DNA from: Pseudomonas sp. PSKL.D1
GTDB taxonomy: Bacteria; Pseudomonadota; Gammaproteobacteria; Pseudomonadales; Pseudomonadaceae
DNA: 64,000 nt
Reading direction: 5' to 3'
Assembly (NCBI RefSeq): GCF_028898945.1
Contig: NZ_CP118607.1
Span: forward strand, 2,776,001-2,840,000
Shown: piece by piece, positions 35,605 to 44,993 of the stretch
Numbering within the stretch: position 1 is the stretch's first letter
Layout: the number at the start of each line of letters is the position of its first letter
Made by a program: the position numbers and the translations under genes
Notes under the pieces: model-generated
Told to the model about the DNA's origin: nothing
Databases searched by the model: none
What the model saw: the letters and a program-made list of their open reading frames with translations, nothing else

Positions 35605-36981
35605 TCAGAGACCAAGCGCCACCATCTTTTTATACAGCGTCGAGCGCCCCAACCCCAACGCCTTCGCCGCCTCCGGCACATTCCCCCCGTACTCAGCCAA
35701 CGCACCCCCAATCAGCTTGCGTTCAAACTGAGCACAAGCCTCCCGATAACTCAGCCGCTCGCAAGCAACCGGCGCCAACGGCCCCAACGCTTCGCGCAAT
35801 TCTTCGGCCCCAAGCCGCGGCTGGTCCGCCAGCAGCGTCGCCCGTTCCAGCACATTGCGCAGCTCACGGATATTGCCCGGCCATGCATGCCGTACCAGCA
35901 ACTGCAACGCATCTGGCTCCAGCTCGAACTGGCTACCCAGCTCGGCCAGGATCGCCTCGCACAATGCCGGCAAGTCTTCGGCGCGCTCACGCAAGGGCGG
36001 CACGGCAATCGGCAGCACGTTCAGGCGGTAATACAAATCCGCCCGGAACGCCCCGCGCGCCATGGCCGCCTGCAAGTCGATGGACGTGGCCGCGATAATG
36101 CGCACGTCGCTACGCAGCATCTGGTTGGAGCCGACCGGTTCGTACTCCTTTTCCTGCAGCACGCGCAGCAGCTTGCTCTGCAGGGCCAGTGGCATGTCGC
36201 CGATTTCGTCAAGAAACAGCGTGCCGCCCTCGGCCAATTGCAGCTTGCCGCTGCGCCCTTTGCGGTCAGCGCCGGTGAACGCTCCGGGCGCGGTGCCGAA
36301 AAACTCGGCCTCCAGCAGGTTCTCGGGGATGGCCGCGCTGTTGATGCTGACAAACGCCTTGTGCGCCCGTGCCGATGCCGCATGAATGGCATGGGCCAGC
36401 AGTTCCTTGCCCGTGCCGGTTTCGCCCAGCAGCAGCACCGGGGAGTCGCTGCCGGCGCCGCGCCGGGCGCGGCGTTTGGCTTCCAGGCAGGCCGCGCTGC
36501 TGCCGACGAACTGGGCGAAGGTGTACTTGGCCTGGCGCGCGCGCAGCTGCGAACGGGTGCTGGCCAGTTCCTGCTGCATGCTCGAATAGCGCTTGAGCAG
36601 CGGCGACAGGCTGCGCAGTTCGTCGAACAAGGCAAAGCCGATGGCACCGATCAGCTTGCCCTGGGCGTCGTGGATGGGCAGGCGCATGACCACCAGCGGC
36701 TCATTGGGGGTGTCGAGCATGTCCAGCAAGATGGGGCGGCCATTGCTGACCACATCGCGCATCAAGCTGCCCGGGATCACCGCCTCGCATGGCTGGCCGA
36801 TGGCGCTGGCCGCGTCGGCCAGGCCAAAGCGCCGGGCGTAGCGCTCGTTCATCCAGACGATGCGGGCGTCGCGGTCGACGATGATGGTGCCTTCGCTGGA
36901 CTGCTCGATGATTTCGAACAGCGAGCGGATGGCCAGTTGCCGGACCTGGGGGTAGTCCTTGAGGTGGTTGTTGTCGTGCAT
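35605..36981 (-). CDS. Sigma-54-dependent activator, HbcR-like
   Basis: 458 residues from the ATG at 36981 (the longer open frame overlaps yejE). A PAS-type sensor spans about 20 to 130 (GTIIVDRDARIVWMNERYARR). The AAA+ domain has Walker A GETGTGKE (186 to 193), the sigma-54 contact GAFTGA (233 to 238) and Walker B GGTLFLDEIGD. The C-terminus is a Fis-type helix-turn-helix (NVPEAAKALGLGRSTLYKKM). The order activator, GntP permease, dehydrogenase matches the 3-hydroxybutyrate regulon of P. aeruginosa (HbcR). It should bind between its own gene and gntP and act on the promoter at 35391. Confidence 0.87.
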   Translation of the reverse strand: MHDNNHLKDYPQVRQLAIRSLFEIIEQSSEGTIIVDRDARIVWMNERYARRFGLADAASAIGQPCEAVIPGSLMRDVVSNGRPILLDMLDTPNEPLVVMRLPIHDAQGKLIGAIGFALFDELRSLSPLLKRYSSMQQELASTRSQLRARQAKYTFAQFVGSSAACLEAKRRARRGAGSDSPVLLLGETGTGKELLAHAIHAASARAHKAFVSINSAAIPENLLEAEFFGTAPGAFTGADRKGRSGKLQLAEGGTLFLDEIGDMPLALQSKLLRVLQEKEYEPVGSNQMLRSDVRIIAATSIDLQAAMARGAFRADLYYRLNVLPIAVPPLRERAEDLPALCEAILAELGSQFELEPDALQLLVRHAWPGNIRELRNVLERATLLADQPRLGAEELREALGPLAPVACERLSYREACAQFERKLIGGALAEYGGNVPEAAKALGLGRSTLYKKMVALGL

Positions 36982-37001
36982 GGTTTGTGGGCCTTGAATA
37001 C

Positions 37002-38018
37002 CTAACCTCTGGGGTCGAACGCCTGGCGCAAGGCATCCCCGATAAACACCAGCAGCGACAAAATCACCGCCAACGCAAAAAACGCCGTGAAGCCCAGCCA
37101 CGGTGCCTCCAGGTGCTGCTTGCCCTGGGTCACCAGTTCCCCCAGCGAAGCACTGCCAGCCGGCATGCCAAAACCGAGGAAGTCCAGCGCGGTCAACGTG
37201 GTGATTGCCCCGGTCAGCATGAACGGCACAAAGGTCAGCGTGGCATTCATGGCGTTGGGCAGGATATGGCGCAGCATCACCTGGCTGTCTGGCAGGCCCA
37301 GGGCGCGGGCTGCCTTGACGTACTCCAGGTTGCGCCCGCGCAGGAACTCGGCGCGCACCACATCGACCAGTGCCAGCCACGAGAACAGTGCCATGATCCC
37401 CAGCAACCACCAGAAGTCCGGCTCGACGAAGCCACTCAGGATGATCAGCAGGTACAGCACCGGCAACCCCGACCACACTTCCAGCACACGTTGCCCAAGC
37501 AGGTCGACCCAGCCGCCGTGGTAACCCTGCAAGGCGCCGGCGACTACGCCGATGAAAACGCTGATCACCGTCAGGGCAAAGGCGAACAGCAGGGACGTGC
37601 GTGTGCCATACAGCACCCGGGCCAGCACGTCGCGGCCCTGGTCGTCGGTGCCCAGCCAGTTACTGCTGCTTGGCGGGCTGGGCGTGGGCACCTGCAGGTC
37701 GTAGTTGGGTGTGTCGGCACTGAACGGGATGGGCGCAAACAGCATCCAGCCACCCTGGTCCTCGATCAGTTGGCGCACGTAGGCGCTGCGGTAATCCGGC
37801 TGGAACGGCAACTGGCCACCAAACTGCTGCTCGGTGTAGCGCTTGAGCGCCGGCGTGTACAGCTCGCCCTTGTAGCCGAGCAGCAGCGGCTTGTCGTTGG
37901 CCACCAGTTCCGCGCCCAGGCTCAGCAACAACAGGCCGGCGAACAGCCACATGGACACCCAGCCAAGGCGGTTGCCACGAAAACGCTGCAGGCGGCGGCG
38001 CGAAACGGGCGATAGCAT
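37002..38018 (-). CDS. yejE: Peptide ABC transporter permease YejE-like
   Basis: 338 residues. N-terminal membrane anchor (GWVSMWLFAGLLLLSLGAEL), a long periplasmic part with VPTPSPPSSSNWLGTDDQGRDVLARVLYG, then five more membrane segments with the permease signature (AARALGLPDSQVMLRHILPNAMNATL). It is the second permease of the Yej oligopeptide/microcin C system. It starts on the last base of yejB. The ATPase gene yejF is not beside it on the downstream side; the next gene is the sigma-54 activator. Confidence 0.85.
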   Translation of the reverse strand: MLSPVSRRRLQRFRGNRLGWVSMWLFAGLLLLSLGAELVANDKPLLLGYKGELYTPALKRYTEQQFGGQLPFQPDYRSAYVRQLIEDQGGWMLFAPIPFSADTPNYDLQVPTPSPPSSSNWLGTDDQGRDVLARVLYGTRTSLLFAFALTVISVFIGVVAGALQGYHGGWVDLLGQRVLEVWSGLPVLYLLIILSGFVEPDFWWLLGIMALFSWLALVDVVRAEFLRGRNLEYVKAARALGLPDSQVMLRHILPNAMNATLTFVPFMLTGAITTLTALDFLGFGMPAGSASLGELVTQGKQHLEAPWLGFTAFFALAVILSLLVFIGDALRQAFDPRG

Positions 38019-39076
38019 CAGTGCGCCCTCGCGTCGAAGTCGATGCGTGGGTCCAGCAGCGTGTACGACAAATCGCCAATCAGGCGTATCAGCAACCCGG
38101 CCAGGGTAAAGATGAACAAGGTACCGAACACCACCGGGTAATCGCGGGCCACCGCGGCGTCGTAACTCATGCGCCCCAGCCCATCAAGGGAAAAAATCAC
38201 CTCGATCAGCAACGAGCCCGCGAAGAACACCGTGATCAGTGCCTGTGGCAACCCGGCCAGCACCAGCAGCATGGCATTGCGCAGCACATGGCCATACAGC
38301 ACCCGGCGCTCGCTCAGGCCTTTGGCCCGGGCGGTGACCACGTACTGGCGCGAGATTTCATCGAGAAAGGCATTTTTGGTCAGCAGCGTCAGCGTGGCAA
38401 AGCCGCCAATCACCAAGGCGCCGACCGGCAGCACCAGGTGCCAGAAGTAATCGGCCACCTTGCCCAGCAGGCTGAGCTGGTCGAAGTCTTCCGAGACCAG
38501 CCCGCGCACCGGGAACCAGTTGAGCGACGTGCCGCCGGCAAACAGCACGATCAGCAGCACGGCAAACAGGAACGAGGGCAGGGCATAGCCGATCACGATC
38601 AGTGCGCTGCTCCAGGCATCGAACCGGCTGCCATGGCGCACCGCCTTGCGGATGCCCAGCGGGATGGACACCAGGTAAGTGATCAGCGTGGCCCAAAAGC
38701 CCAGTGACAGTGTCACGGGCAGCTTGTCCAGAATCAGGTCGGTGACCTTGGCCCCGCGAAAGAAGCTTTGGCCGAAATCCAGCCGCGCGTACTGGCTCAG
38801 CATCAACCACAGGCGCTCAGGGGCAGACTTGTCGAAACCGTACTGGCGTTTGATTTCTTCGATCAGCTTGGGGTCCAGGCCTCGGGTAGCCCGCGATTCG
38901 CCATGCACCACCTCGGCTCGTGCACCGGGCGCGCCGCCGCCGATGCCCTGGAGCCGGGCCACGGCCTGTTCCACCGGGCCACCGGGGGCCGCTTGAACGA
39001 TGGCGAAGTTGACCAGCAGGATCGCCAGCAACGTGGGGATGATCAGCAGCAAGCGCCGCAGAATGTAGGCGGTCAT
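38018..39076 (-). CDS. yejB: Peptide ABC transporter permease YejB-like
   Basis: 352 residues from ATG 39076, which overlaps the yejA stop by ATGA. The N-terminal membrane segment [31 protein letters not shown] is the DppB/OppB/YejB hallmark (residues 4 to 34). The long stretch after it ([37 protein letters not shown]) is the insertion typical of YejB. Six membrane segments and the EAA-like loop ([21 protein letters not shown]) complete it. Confidence 0.88.
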   Translation of the reverse strand: MTAYILRRLLLIIPTLLAILLVNFAIVQAAPGGPVEQAVARLQGIGGGAPGARAEVVHGESRATRGLDPKLIEEIKRQYGFDKSAPERLWLMLSQYARLDFGQSFFRGAKVTDLILDKLPVTLSLGFWATLITYLVSIPLGIRKAVRHGSRFDAWSSALIVIGYALPSFLFAVLLIVLFAGGTSLNWFPVRGLVSEDFDQLSLLGKVADYFWHLVLPVGALVIGGFATLTLLTKNAFLDEISRQYVVTARAKGLSERRVLYGHVLRNAMLLVLAGLPQALITVFFAGSLLIEVIFSLDGLGRMSYDAAVARDYPVVFGTLFIFTLAGLLIRLIGDLSYTLLDPRIDFDARAH

Positions 39077-40878
39077 GGCGTGGCCTTCAGCCGTTCGGCC
39101 ATCTGGGTGTTGGTCAGCGCGTCCGGGCTGGCTTCCCACCAGCTGTCCAGGCCTTCGTCATAGGCCGGCTGCACCTTGGGCAGGCCGAAGCGGTTCCACC
39201 ACACGGTCGAGCTGCCGGGCGGGTAATAGTTGGGGATCCAGTAGTAGTTCCATTGCAGCACCCGGTCCAGCGCATGGGCATGGCGCAGCATGCCGGCCTG
39301 GGTGTCGGCGCGCACCAGGCCGTCGAGCAGGGTGTCCACGGCCGGGTCCTTGAGCACCATCAGGTTGTTCGAACCCGGGTCGTTGGCTGCCGCTGAGCCA
39401 AAGTAGTTGTACAGCTCGGCGCCGGGCGACAGGGTAACCGGGTAGCCCGTCACGATCATGTCATAGTCCCGGGCCATCAAGCGGTTGACGTACTGGGCCG
39501 AATCGACGTTGCGGATGTTCAGGCTCACGCCGATCTGCGCCAGGGTGCGCTTCCACGGCAGCAACAGGCGTTCCATACCCGACTGGCCGTTGAGGAAAGT
39601 GAACGCCAGCGGTTCGCCATCGGCATTCACCAACTGGTCATCCTTTGGCTGCCAGCCGGCTTGCTGCAGCAATGCCAGAGCCTGGAGCTGTTGCGGGCGA
39701 ATGATGCCCGAGCCGTCGGTCACCGGCGCAGTGAACACCTGATTGAAGACTTCATCGGGCACCTTGCCGCGCAGTGGTTCCAGCAGTTGCAGCTCGCCCG
39801 CGTCGGGCAGCGCCCGGGCGGCCAGCGGGGTGTTGGAGAACACGCTTTGCTGGCGGATGTACATATTGCGCATCATCTGCCGGTTGCTCCACTCGAAGTC
39901 CCACAGCAGCGCCAGCGCCTGGCGCACGCGGCGGTCCTTGAACTGCGGGCGGTCGAGGTTGAACACAAAGCCCTGGGCGGTTTGCGGCTTGGCCGGGCCC
40001 AGGTGCGCGCGCTGCAGGCGGCCGTCGTCCAGCTGGGCGCCGTTGTAACCGAGGGTGTAGGCGGTGGCGGAAAATTCGCGGTTATAGTCGTAACCGCCGC
40101 CCTTGAGCACCTGCCGGGCCACCTCGGTGTCGCCGAAGTACTCCATGCGGATGCGCTCGAAATTGTAGCGGCCCCGGCTTACCGGCAGGTCTTTGGCCCA
40201 CCAGTCGGGGTCGCGTTCGAAGGTGATGCTGCGGCCGTTGTCGATGCGGCCGATGCGGTACGGGCCGCTGCCCACGGGCTTGTCGAACCCGGCGCCATTG
40301 GCGAAGTCGCGCTTGGCCCAATCGTGCTCGGGCATCACTGGCAAGCTGGCCAGGTCCAGGGCCAGGGTGCGGCCGTGGGGTTGCCGGAAGTCGAAGCGGA
40401 TGCTGTGCGGGCCTTCGACCGTTACACCCGTCACATCCGCGTAAAGCGTGCGGTATTTGAGGCTGCCCTGGGTCATCAGGGTGTTGTAGCTGAAGCGTAC
40501 ATCCTCGGCCCTGACCGGTTTGCCATCGGCGAACGTGGCCCGCGGGTCGATCTCGAAACGCAGCCAGGCATCGTCCGGGCCACGCTCCATGCGCCGGGCG
40601 ATCAGGCCGTAAACGGTGTAGGGCTCATCGAAGGAGCGTACTGCCAAGGGTGCGTACAGCCAGCCGTCGACCTCGCTCACGCCGATGCCTTTATCGATAT
40701 AAGGCAGGATGTGGTCGAACTGGCCGATTTCGATGGCCGAGCGGCGCATCAGGCCGCCTTTGGGGGCGTTGGGGTTGGCGTAGTCGAAGTGTTTGAAGCT
40801 TTCGGCGTAGCGGGGCGCTTCGCCGTAGACGGTGAGGGCGTGGGTGGGCGCGGCTTGCGATAGCGCTGCCATACCCAT
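39073..40878 (-). CDS. yejA: Peptide ABC transporter substrate-binding protein YejA-like
   Basis: About 601 residues of an SBP_bac_5 periplasmic binding protein: [30 protein letters not shown] at the start and [26 protein letters not shown] near the C-terminus are typical of YejA. It binds peptides such as microcin C-like compounds. The start is unclear: ATG 40878 gives only a short hydrophobic signal (MGMAALSQA). The frame remains open through a 36-bp REP inverted repeat up to ATG 40998, adding [26 protein letters not shown] signal sequence. The REP may have displaced the original start. Confidence 0.85.
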   Translation of the reverse strand: MGMAALSQAAPTHALTVYGEAPRYAESFKHFDYANPNAPKGGLMRRSAIEIGQFDHILPYIDKGIGVSEVDGWLYAPLAVRSFDEPYTVYGLIARRMERGPDDAWLRFEIDPRATFADGKPVRAEDVRFSYNTLMTQGSLKYRTLYADVTGVTVEGPHSIRFDFRQPHGRTLALDLASLPVMPEHDWAKRDFANGAGFDKPVGSGPYRIGRIDNGRSITFERDPDWWAKDLPVSRGRYNFERIRMEYFGDTEVARQVLKGGGYDYNREFSATAYTLGYNGAQLDDGRLQRAHLGPAKPQTAQGFVFNLDRPQFKDRRVRQALALLWDFEWSNRQMMRNMYIRQQSVFSNTPLAARALPDAGELQLLEPLRGKVPDEVFNQVFTAPVTDGSGIIRPQQLQALALLQQAGWQPKDDQLVNADGEPLAFTFLNGQSGMERLLLPWKRTLAQIGVSLNIRNVDSAQYVNRLMARDYDMIVTGYPVTLSPGAELYNYFGSAAANDPGSNNLMVLKDPAVDTLLDGLVRADTQAGMLRHAHALDRVLQWNYYWIPNYYPPGSSTVWWNRFGLPKVQPAYDEGLDSWWEASPDALTNTQMAERLKATP

Positions 40879-40900
40879 CAGCAGCAGCCCCCCAATACAC

Positions 40901-40987
40901 TGTAGGAGCGGATTTATCCGCGATGGCGTCGGCCCAAGCTTCGAGGTCGCCTGGGCCGACGCCATCGCGGATAAATCCGCTCCTACA
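40901..40987. repeat. REP pair, perfect 36-bp inverted repeat at the yejA start
   Basis: Left arm 40901 to 40936 and right arm 40952 to 40987 are perfect reverse complements over 36 bases, separated by 15 bases. The arm begins TGTAGGAGCGGATTTATCCG. It lies at the 5' end of yejA, in frame with it, and just after the parvulin gene. Confidence 0.95.
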
Positions 40988-41011
40988 AGTGGCATCATCA
41001 GTTGCTCAGGC

Positions 41012-41293
41012 TCAGTCCTGGCGGCTGGTCACTTCGAGCAGGTGGTAGCCGAACTGGGTTTTCACCGGGCCTTGCACGGTGTTGACCGGGGCGCTGAACA
41101 CCACGGTGTCGAATTCCTTGACCATCTGGCCTGGGCCGAACGAGCCCAGGTCACCGCCCTGGCGGCTGGACGGGCAGGTGGAGTTGGCCTTGGCGATTTC
41201 GGCGAAGTCGGCACCGGCTTCGATCTGGGCTTTGAGTTCGTTGCACTTGTCTTCGGTGGCAACCAGGATGTGGCGGGCAGTGGCGCGTGCCAT
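41012..41293 (-). CDS. Parvulin-type peptidyl-prolyl isomerase (PpiC-like)
   Basis: 93 residues, starting at the ATG with AAGGAG 9 bases upstream. Motifs: ARHILVATEDKCNELKAQI, DFAEIAKANSTCPSSRQGGDLG and KTQFGYHLLEVTSRQD. It is a stand-alone cytoplasmic parvulin, closely similar in plan to the one at 30331. It lies 134 bases upstream of yejA with a REP pair in between, so the two may or may not be co-transcribed. Confidence 0.92.
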   Translation of the reverse strand: MARATARHILVATEDKCNELKAQIEAGADFAEIAKANSTCPSSRQGGDLGSFGPGQMVKEFDTVVFSAPVNTVQGPVKTQFGYHLLEVTSRQD

Positions 41294-41374
41294 GGGTACT
41301 ACTCCTTGGGGTGAAAAGCGCAAGCCTAGCGCACTTGTTTGGCAAAAGTCTCGCCAGGCTTGCAACCGGGCCGC

Positions 41375-42436
41375 TTACAAACGTGCGGCCGCCTCGCGCA
41401 ACAGGTTCTCGGTGGCGCTCCAGCCCAGGCAGCCATCGGTGATCGACACGCCGTATTTCAGCGCGCCCTTGCCCAGCGCCTGGCAGCCGTCGAACAGGTG
41501 GCCTTCAAGCATCACGCCGACCAGCGACGAGTCCCCCGCCAAGCGTTGTGCCAGCACGTCTTCGAACACCGCCGGCTGGCGGGCAGGGTCCTTGCCGCTG
41601 TTGGCGTGGCTGCAGTCGACCATGATCCGGGCCTGCAAACCGGCCTTGGCCAACCCTTGGCGCGCCAGTGCAACGCTGTTGGCGTCGTAGTTGGGGCCCT
41701 TGTGGCCGCCGCGCAGCACCAGATGAGTGTCCGGGTTGCCCAAGGTTTCGATGATCGCCGGGTAGCCTTGCGCATCCATGCCGAAGTGGCGGTGTGCGGC
41801 GGCGGCGCTGCGCATGGCGTCGGTGGCGATGGCCACGCCGCCGTCGGTGCCGTTCTTGAAGCCGACCGGCAGTGCCAGGCCGCTGACCATTTCACGGTGG
41901 ATCTGCGATTCGGTGGTGCGCGCGCCAATCGCCGCCCACGCCAGCAGGTCGTCGAAGTAGCCCGCGGCCATCGGTTGCAGCAACTCGGTGGCAATCGGCA
42001 GGCCGCGTTCGATCATGTTCAGCATCAAGCCACGGGACAGGGCGATGCCGGCATGCATGTCGTCGCTGCCATCCAGGTGCGGATCGTAGGCCAGGCCTTT
42101 CCAGCCGACGGTGGTACGGGGTTTTTCCACGTAGGCGCGCATCACCAGCAGCAGTTTGTCGTCCACCTCGCGGCTGAGGGCGGCCAGGCGGTCGGCGTAT
42201 TCCAGCGCCGAGCGTGGGTCGTGGATCGAGCACGGGCCGACAATCACCAGCAGGCGCGGGTCGCGGCCTTCGAGGATGGCGCGGATGGCCTGGCGGTGGG
42301 CGTGTACTTGCTGGGCGTGTTCAACAGAAAGCGGCATCTGCTGCTTGAGCAGGTGCGGGCTGGGCAGGCGCTGGCTGACAGTGGTGTTGGCCGCGTGCGG
42401 TTGGGTCAGGGGCAGGGCGAGGTTCGAGGCTTGCAT
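41375..42436 (-). CDS. aroF: DAHP synthase (3-deoxy-7-phosphoheptulonate synthase), class I
   Basis: 353 residues from ATG 42436 (GGGAAG site). Class I motifs: LLVIVGPCSIHDPRSALEYA, VGWKGLAYDPHLDGS, LPVGFKNGTDGG, LVLRGGHKGPNYDA and IMVDCSHANSGKDPARQ, covering phosphoenolpyruvate, metal and erythrose-4-phosphate sites. It makes the first committed step of the shikimate pathway. Feedback type (Phe, Tyr or Trp) cannot be settled by eye. It is preceded by a long leader with two aromatic-rich small ORFs and a terminator, suggesting control by aromatic amino acid supply. Confidence 0.92.
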   Translation of the reverse strand: MQASNLALPLTQPHAANTTVSQRLPSPHLLKQQMPLSVEHAQQVHAHRQAIRAILEGRDPRLLVIVGPCSIHDPRSALEYADRLAALSREVDDKLLLVMRAYVEKPRTTVGWKGLAYDPHLDGSDDMHAGIALSRGLMLNMIERGLPIATELLQPMAAGYFDDLLAWAAIGARTTESQIHREMVSGLALPVGFKNGTDGGVAIATDAMRSAAAAHRHFGMDAQGYPAIIETLGNPDTHLVLRGGHKGPNYDANSVALARQGLAKAGLQARIMVDCSHANSGKDPARQPAVFEDVLAQRLAGDSSLVGVMLEGHLFDGCQALGKGALKYGVSITDGCLGWSATENLLREAAARL

Positions 42437-42485
42437 GGCATGGCTTCCCTGGGCGGACGGCGGGTTCTTTCCCGCGCGGTCGGCC

Positions 42486-42632
42486 CTATTCAGGTGTTCG
42501 ACTGTTCGTTGATTGATTGCGTGCAGCATTGCCACCGGAAAGGGACCGAACGGAGGCGGCAGGCTGGCCCGAACGGGATTGGCTAAATCGCCAGGCAGCG
42601 GTGCTTGGGTAGTAATAGGTGGCGTAGTTCAT
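42486..42632 (-). CDS. Tyr-rich small ORF in the aroF leader, after the attenuator
   Basis: 48 codons, ATG with GAGGAC 7 bases upstream. It begins MNYATYYYPS and continues AAWRF, so four Tyr, one Trp and one Phe occur in the first 16 codons; the remainder is Ser/Arg/Gly-rich. It ends 49 bases before aroF. It may be a second leader peptide or an upstream ORF that couples translation to aroF. Confidence 0.5.
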   Translation of the reverse strand: MNYATYYYPSTAAWRFSQSRSGQPAASVRSLSGGNAARNQSTNSRTPE

Positions 42633-42674
42633 GAATCTGTCCTCAATGTGAAGCGGTAATGTTTGAAAGGCCTG

Positions 42675-42712
42675 AAAAGCAAAACCCCCGGTCGGGGAGC
42701 CGACCGGGGGTT
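42675..42712 (-). terminator. Attenuator-type terminator in the aroF leader
   Basis: Minus-strand AACCCCCGGTCGG / CCGACCGGGGGTT, a perfect 13-bp stem with a 4-base loop, followed by TTTTGCTTTT. It lies between the aromatic leader peptide and aroF, as an attenuator would. Confidence 0.9.
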
Positions 42713-42768
42713 GAGTATTCTCATGTTCGGCGGCCCCTCGAAGGTGGGCGCCGTGTGGGTATCGGCGC

Positions 42769-42888
42769 CTAGTGGCTAAACCAATACCCAAAATAAAAGC
42801 CGACAGCAGCCTTGCAGCCAGCAACGGCCAGCACAGGGCGCGCGGTGCGACCGGTGGTGTTGGCGTGGTTGCGGGTGTGTTTCGGCAT
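42769..42888 (-). CDS. Aromatic leader peptide upstream of aroF
   Basis: 39 codons, ATG with GGAG 7 bases before it. The peptide has a basic start (MPKHTRNHANTTGRTARP) and ends FYFGYWFSH: six aromatic residues in seven codons, just before the stop. The last part of the coding RNA (TGGGTAT on the minus strand, 42784 to 42790) can pair with ATACCCA (42756 to 42762), which otherwise sits in the loop of a GGCGCC hairpin (42747 to 42769). The terminator follows 57 bases after the stop. This is the layout of transcription attenuation. Confidence 0.75.
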   Translation of the reverse strand: MPKHTRNHANTTGRTARPVLAVAGCKAAVGFYFGYWFSH

Positions 42889-42912
42889 GTTGCTCTCCAG
42901 TGAATGAGCCCG

Positions 42913-42942
42913 AGCTTACTTCAGGTGGTGCACGCCGTTCAA
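42913..42942 (-). promoter_or_regulatory. Possible sigma-70 promoter for the aroF leader
   Basis: Minus-strand TTGAAC, 18 bases, TAAGCT, about 25 bases before the leader peptide start. The match is moderate and the position is right. Confidence 0.35.
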
Positions 42943-42981
42943 TGGAAAAGTGCTATGGGCACGATTAATTGCGGGTGGCCC

Positions 42982-43017
42982 TGCACAAAACGGATAGCAC
43001 TCTGCACGAAGCGGATA
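42982..43017 (+). promoter_or_regulatory. BenR operator: two TGCA-N6-GGATA direct repeats
   Basis: TGCACAAAACGGATA (42982 to 42996) and TGCACGAAGCGGATA (43003 to 43017) each match the XylS/BenR half-site TGCA-N6-GGNTA. Their starts are 21 bases apart, as in the Pm promoter. They lie about 65 bases before benA, so the promoter should begin just downstream. Confidence 0.88.
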
Positions 43018-43080
43018 TTGCCCCATCCCCGCAGTCCCTAACCTGACCCGGCCTGAACAATAACAATGGAGGCCCTGGCC

Positions 43081-44439
43081 ATGTCCCTGGGATTCGACTA
43101 CCTCAATGCCATGCTCGAGGACGACCGCGAAAAGGGCGTCTACCGTTGCAAGCGTGAAATGTTCACCGACCCGCGCCTGTTCGACCTGGAGATGAAACAC
43201 ATCTTCGAAGGCAACTGGATCTACCTGGCCCACGAAAGCCAGATCCCCGAAAAAAACGACTTCCTCACCCTGACCATGGGGCGCCAGCCGATCTTCATCG
43301 CGCGCAACAAGGACGGGGAGCTCAACGCCTTCCTCAATGCCTGCAGCCACCGCGGCGCCATGCTGTGCCGGCACAAGCGCGGCAACCGGTCCAGCTACAC
43401 CTGCCCGTTCCACGGCTGGACGTTCAACAACAGCGGCAAGCTGCTCAAAGTGAAAGACCCAAGCAACGCCGGCTACCCCGACAGCTTCAACTGCGACGGC
43501 TCCCACGACCTGACCAAGGTGGCGCGCTTCGAGTCGTACCGGGGTTTTCTGTTCGGCAGCCTCAATGCTGACGTGAAGCCGCTGGTCGAGCACCTGGGCG
43601 AATCGGCCAAGATCATCGACATGATCGTCGACCAGTCCCCCGAAGGCCTGGAAGTGCTGCGCGGCGCCAGCTCGTACATCTACGAAGGCAACTGGAAGCT
43701 CACCGCCGAGAACGGCGCCGACGGCTACCACGTCAGCTCCGTGCACTGGAACTACGCCGCCACCCAGAACCAGCGCAAGCAGCGTGAGGCGGGTGACGAA
43801 ATCAAGACCATGAGCGCCGGCGCCTGGGCCAAGCAGGGCGGTGGCTTCTACTCGTTCGACCACGGCCACCTGCTGCTGTGGACCCGCTGGGCCAACCCCG
43901 AAGACCGCCCGGCCTTCGAGCGCCGCGACCAGCTGGCCGCCGACTTCGGCCAGGCCCGCGCCGACTGGATGATCGAGAACTCGCGCAACCTGTGCCTGTA
44001 CCCCAACGTGTACCTGATGGACCAGTTCAGCTCGCAAATCCGCATTGCCCGGCCGATTTCGGTGAACAAGACCGAAATCACCATCTACTGCATCGCCCCC
44101 AAGGGTGAAAGCAGCGATGCCCGCGCCAAGCGTATCCGCCAGTACGAAGACTTCTTCAACGTGAGCGGCATGGCCACCCCGGACGACCTGGAAGAATTCC
44201 GTTCATGCCAGACCGGCTACGGCGGCGGCACCGGCTGGAACGACATGTCCCGTGGCGCGCAGCACTGGGTTGAAGGCGCCGATGAGGCGGCCAAAGAGAT
44301 CGAACTCAAGCCGCTGTTGTCGGGCGTGCGCACCGAGGACGAGGGCCTGTTCGTGCTGCAACACAAGTACTGGCAGGACACCATGCTCCAGGCGCTCAAG
44401 GACGAACAGCAACTGATCCCCGTGGAGGCCGTGCAATGA
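43081..44439 (+). CDS. benA: Benzoate 1,2-dioxygenase, alpha (large) subunit
   Basis: 452 residues from the ATG with GGAGG 7 bases before; a shorter-spaced ATG at 43066 is not preferred. The Rieske [2Fe-2S] motif C88-x-H90-x17-C108-x2-H111 (CSHRGAMLC ... CPFHGW) and the mononuclear-iron region ([15 protein letters not shown]) are intact. With BenB it forms the terminal oxygenase that converts benzoate to its cis-1,2-dihydrodiol. It is the first gene of the ben operon and its stop overlaps benB by ATGA. Standard length. Confidence 0.96.
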   Translation: MSLGFDYLNAMLEDDREKGVYRCKREMFTDPRLFDLEMKHIFEGNWIYLAHESQIPEKNDFLTLTMGRQPIFIARNKDGELNAFLNACSHRGAMLCRHKRGNRSSYTCPFHGWTFNNSGKLLKVKDPSNAGYPDSFNCDGSHDLTKVARFESYRGFLFGSLNADVKPLVEHLGESAKIIDMIVDQSPEGLEVLRGASSYIYEGNWKLTAENGADGYHVSSVHWNYAATQNQRKQREAGDEIKTMSAGAWAKQGGGFYSFDHGHLLLWTRWANPEDRPAFERRDQLAADFGQARADWMIENSRNLCLYPNVYLMDQFSSQIRIARPISVNKTEITIYCIAPKGESSDARAKRIRQYEDFFNVSGMATPDDLEEFRSCQTGYGGGTGWNDMSRGAQHWVEGADEAAKEIELKPLLSGVRTEDEGLFVLQHKYWQDTMLQALKDEQQLIPVEAVQ

Positions 44440-44921
44440 GCCTGCATGACACCGTGCGCGACTTCCTCTACCGCGAAGCGCGCTACCTGGACGATGCCCA
44501 GTGGGACCAGTGGCTGGAGCTGTACGCCAGCGATGCGACCTTCTGGATGCCATCCTGGGATGACGACGACACCCTGACCGAAGACCCTCAAAGCGAAATT
44601 TCGCTGATCTGGTACGGCAACCGTGGCGGCCTTGAAGACCGTGTGTTCCGCATCAAGACCGAACGTTCCAGTGCGACCGTGCCCGACACCCGCACCTCGC
44701 ACAACATCAGCAACATCGAGATCGTCGAACAGGGCGAGGGCAGCTGCCAGGTGCGCTTCAACTGGCACACCCTGAGCTTTCGCTACAAGACCACCGACAG
44801 CTATTTCGGCACCAGTTTCTACACCCTCGACCTGCGCGGTGAACAGCCGCTGATCAAGGCCAAGAAGGTGGTGCTGAAAAACGACTACGTGCGTCAGGTC
44901 ATCGACATCTACCACATCTGA
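44436..44921 (+). CDS. benB: Benzoate 1,2-dioxygenase, beta (small) subunit
   Basis: 161 residues starting in the ATGA overlap with benA. The sequence ([36 protein letters not shown]) is the ring-hydroxylating dioxygenase beta-subunit fold, an NTF2-like cone, and ends [12 protein letters not shown]. It stabilises the alpha-beta hexamer and has no cofactor. Full length. Confidence 0.95.
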   Translation: MSLHDTVRDFLYREARYLDDAQWDQWLELYASDATFWMPSWDDDDTLTEDPQSEISLIWYGNRGGLEDRVFRIKTERSSATVPDTRTSHNISNIEIVEQGEGSCQVRFNWHTLSFRYKTTDSYFGTSFYTLDLRGEQPLIKAKKVVLKNDYVRQVIDIYHI

Positions 44922-44993
44922 AACAGGGTTTTGCGAGCACTGCCCGGTGCGTCATGCGACGCGCCGTGGGCCGGCTCGCCCGCGAGGTGCAAC

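Noticed and set aside
39661..42586. Long plus-strand ORFs (400 and 415 codons) opposite yejA and aroF
   Set aside because: The minus-strand genes have full family motifs. The plus frames are antisense shadows without any motif.
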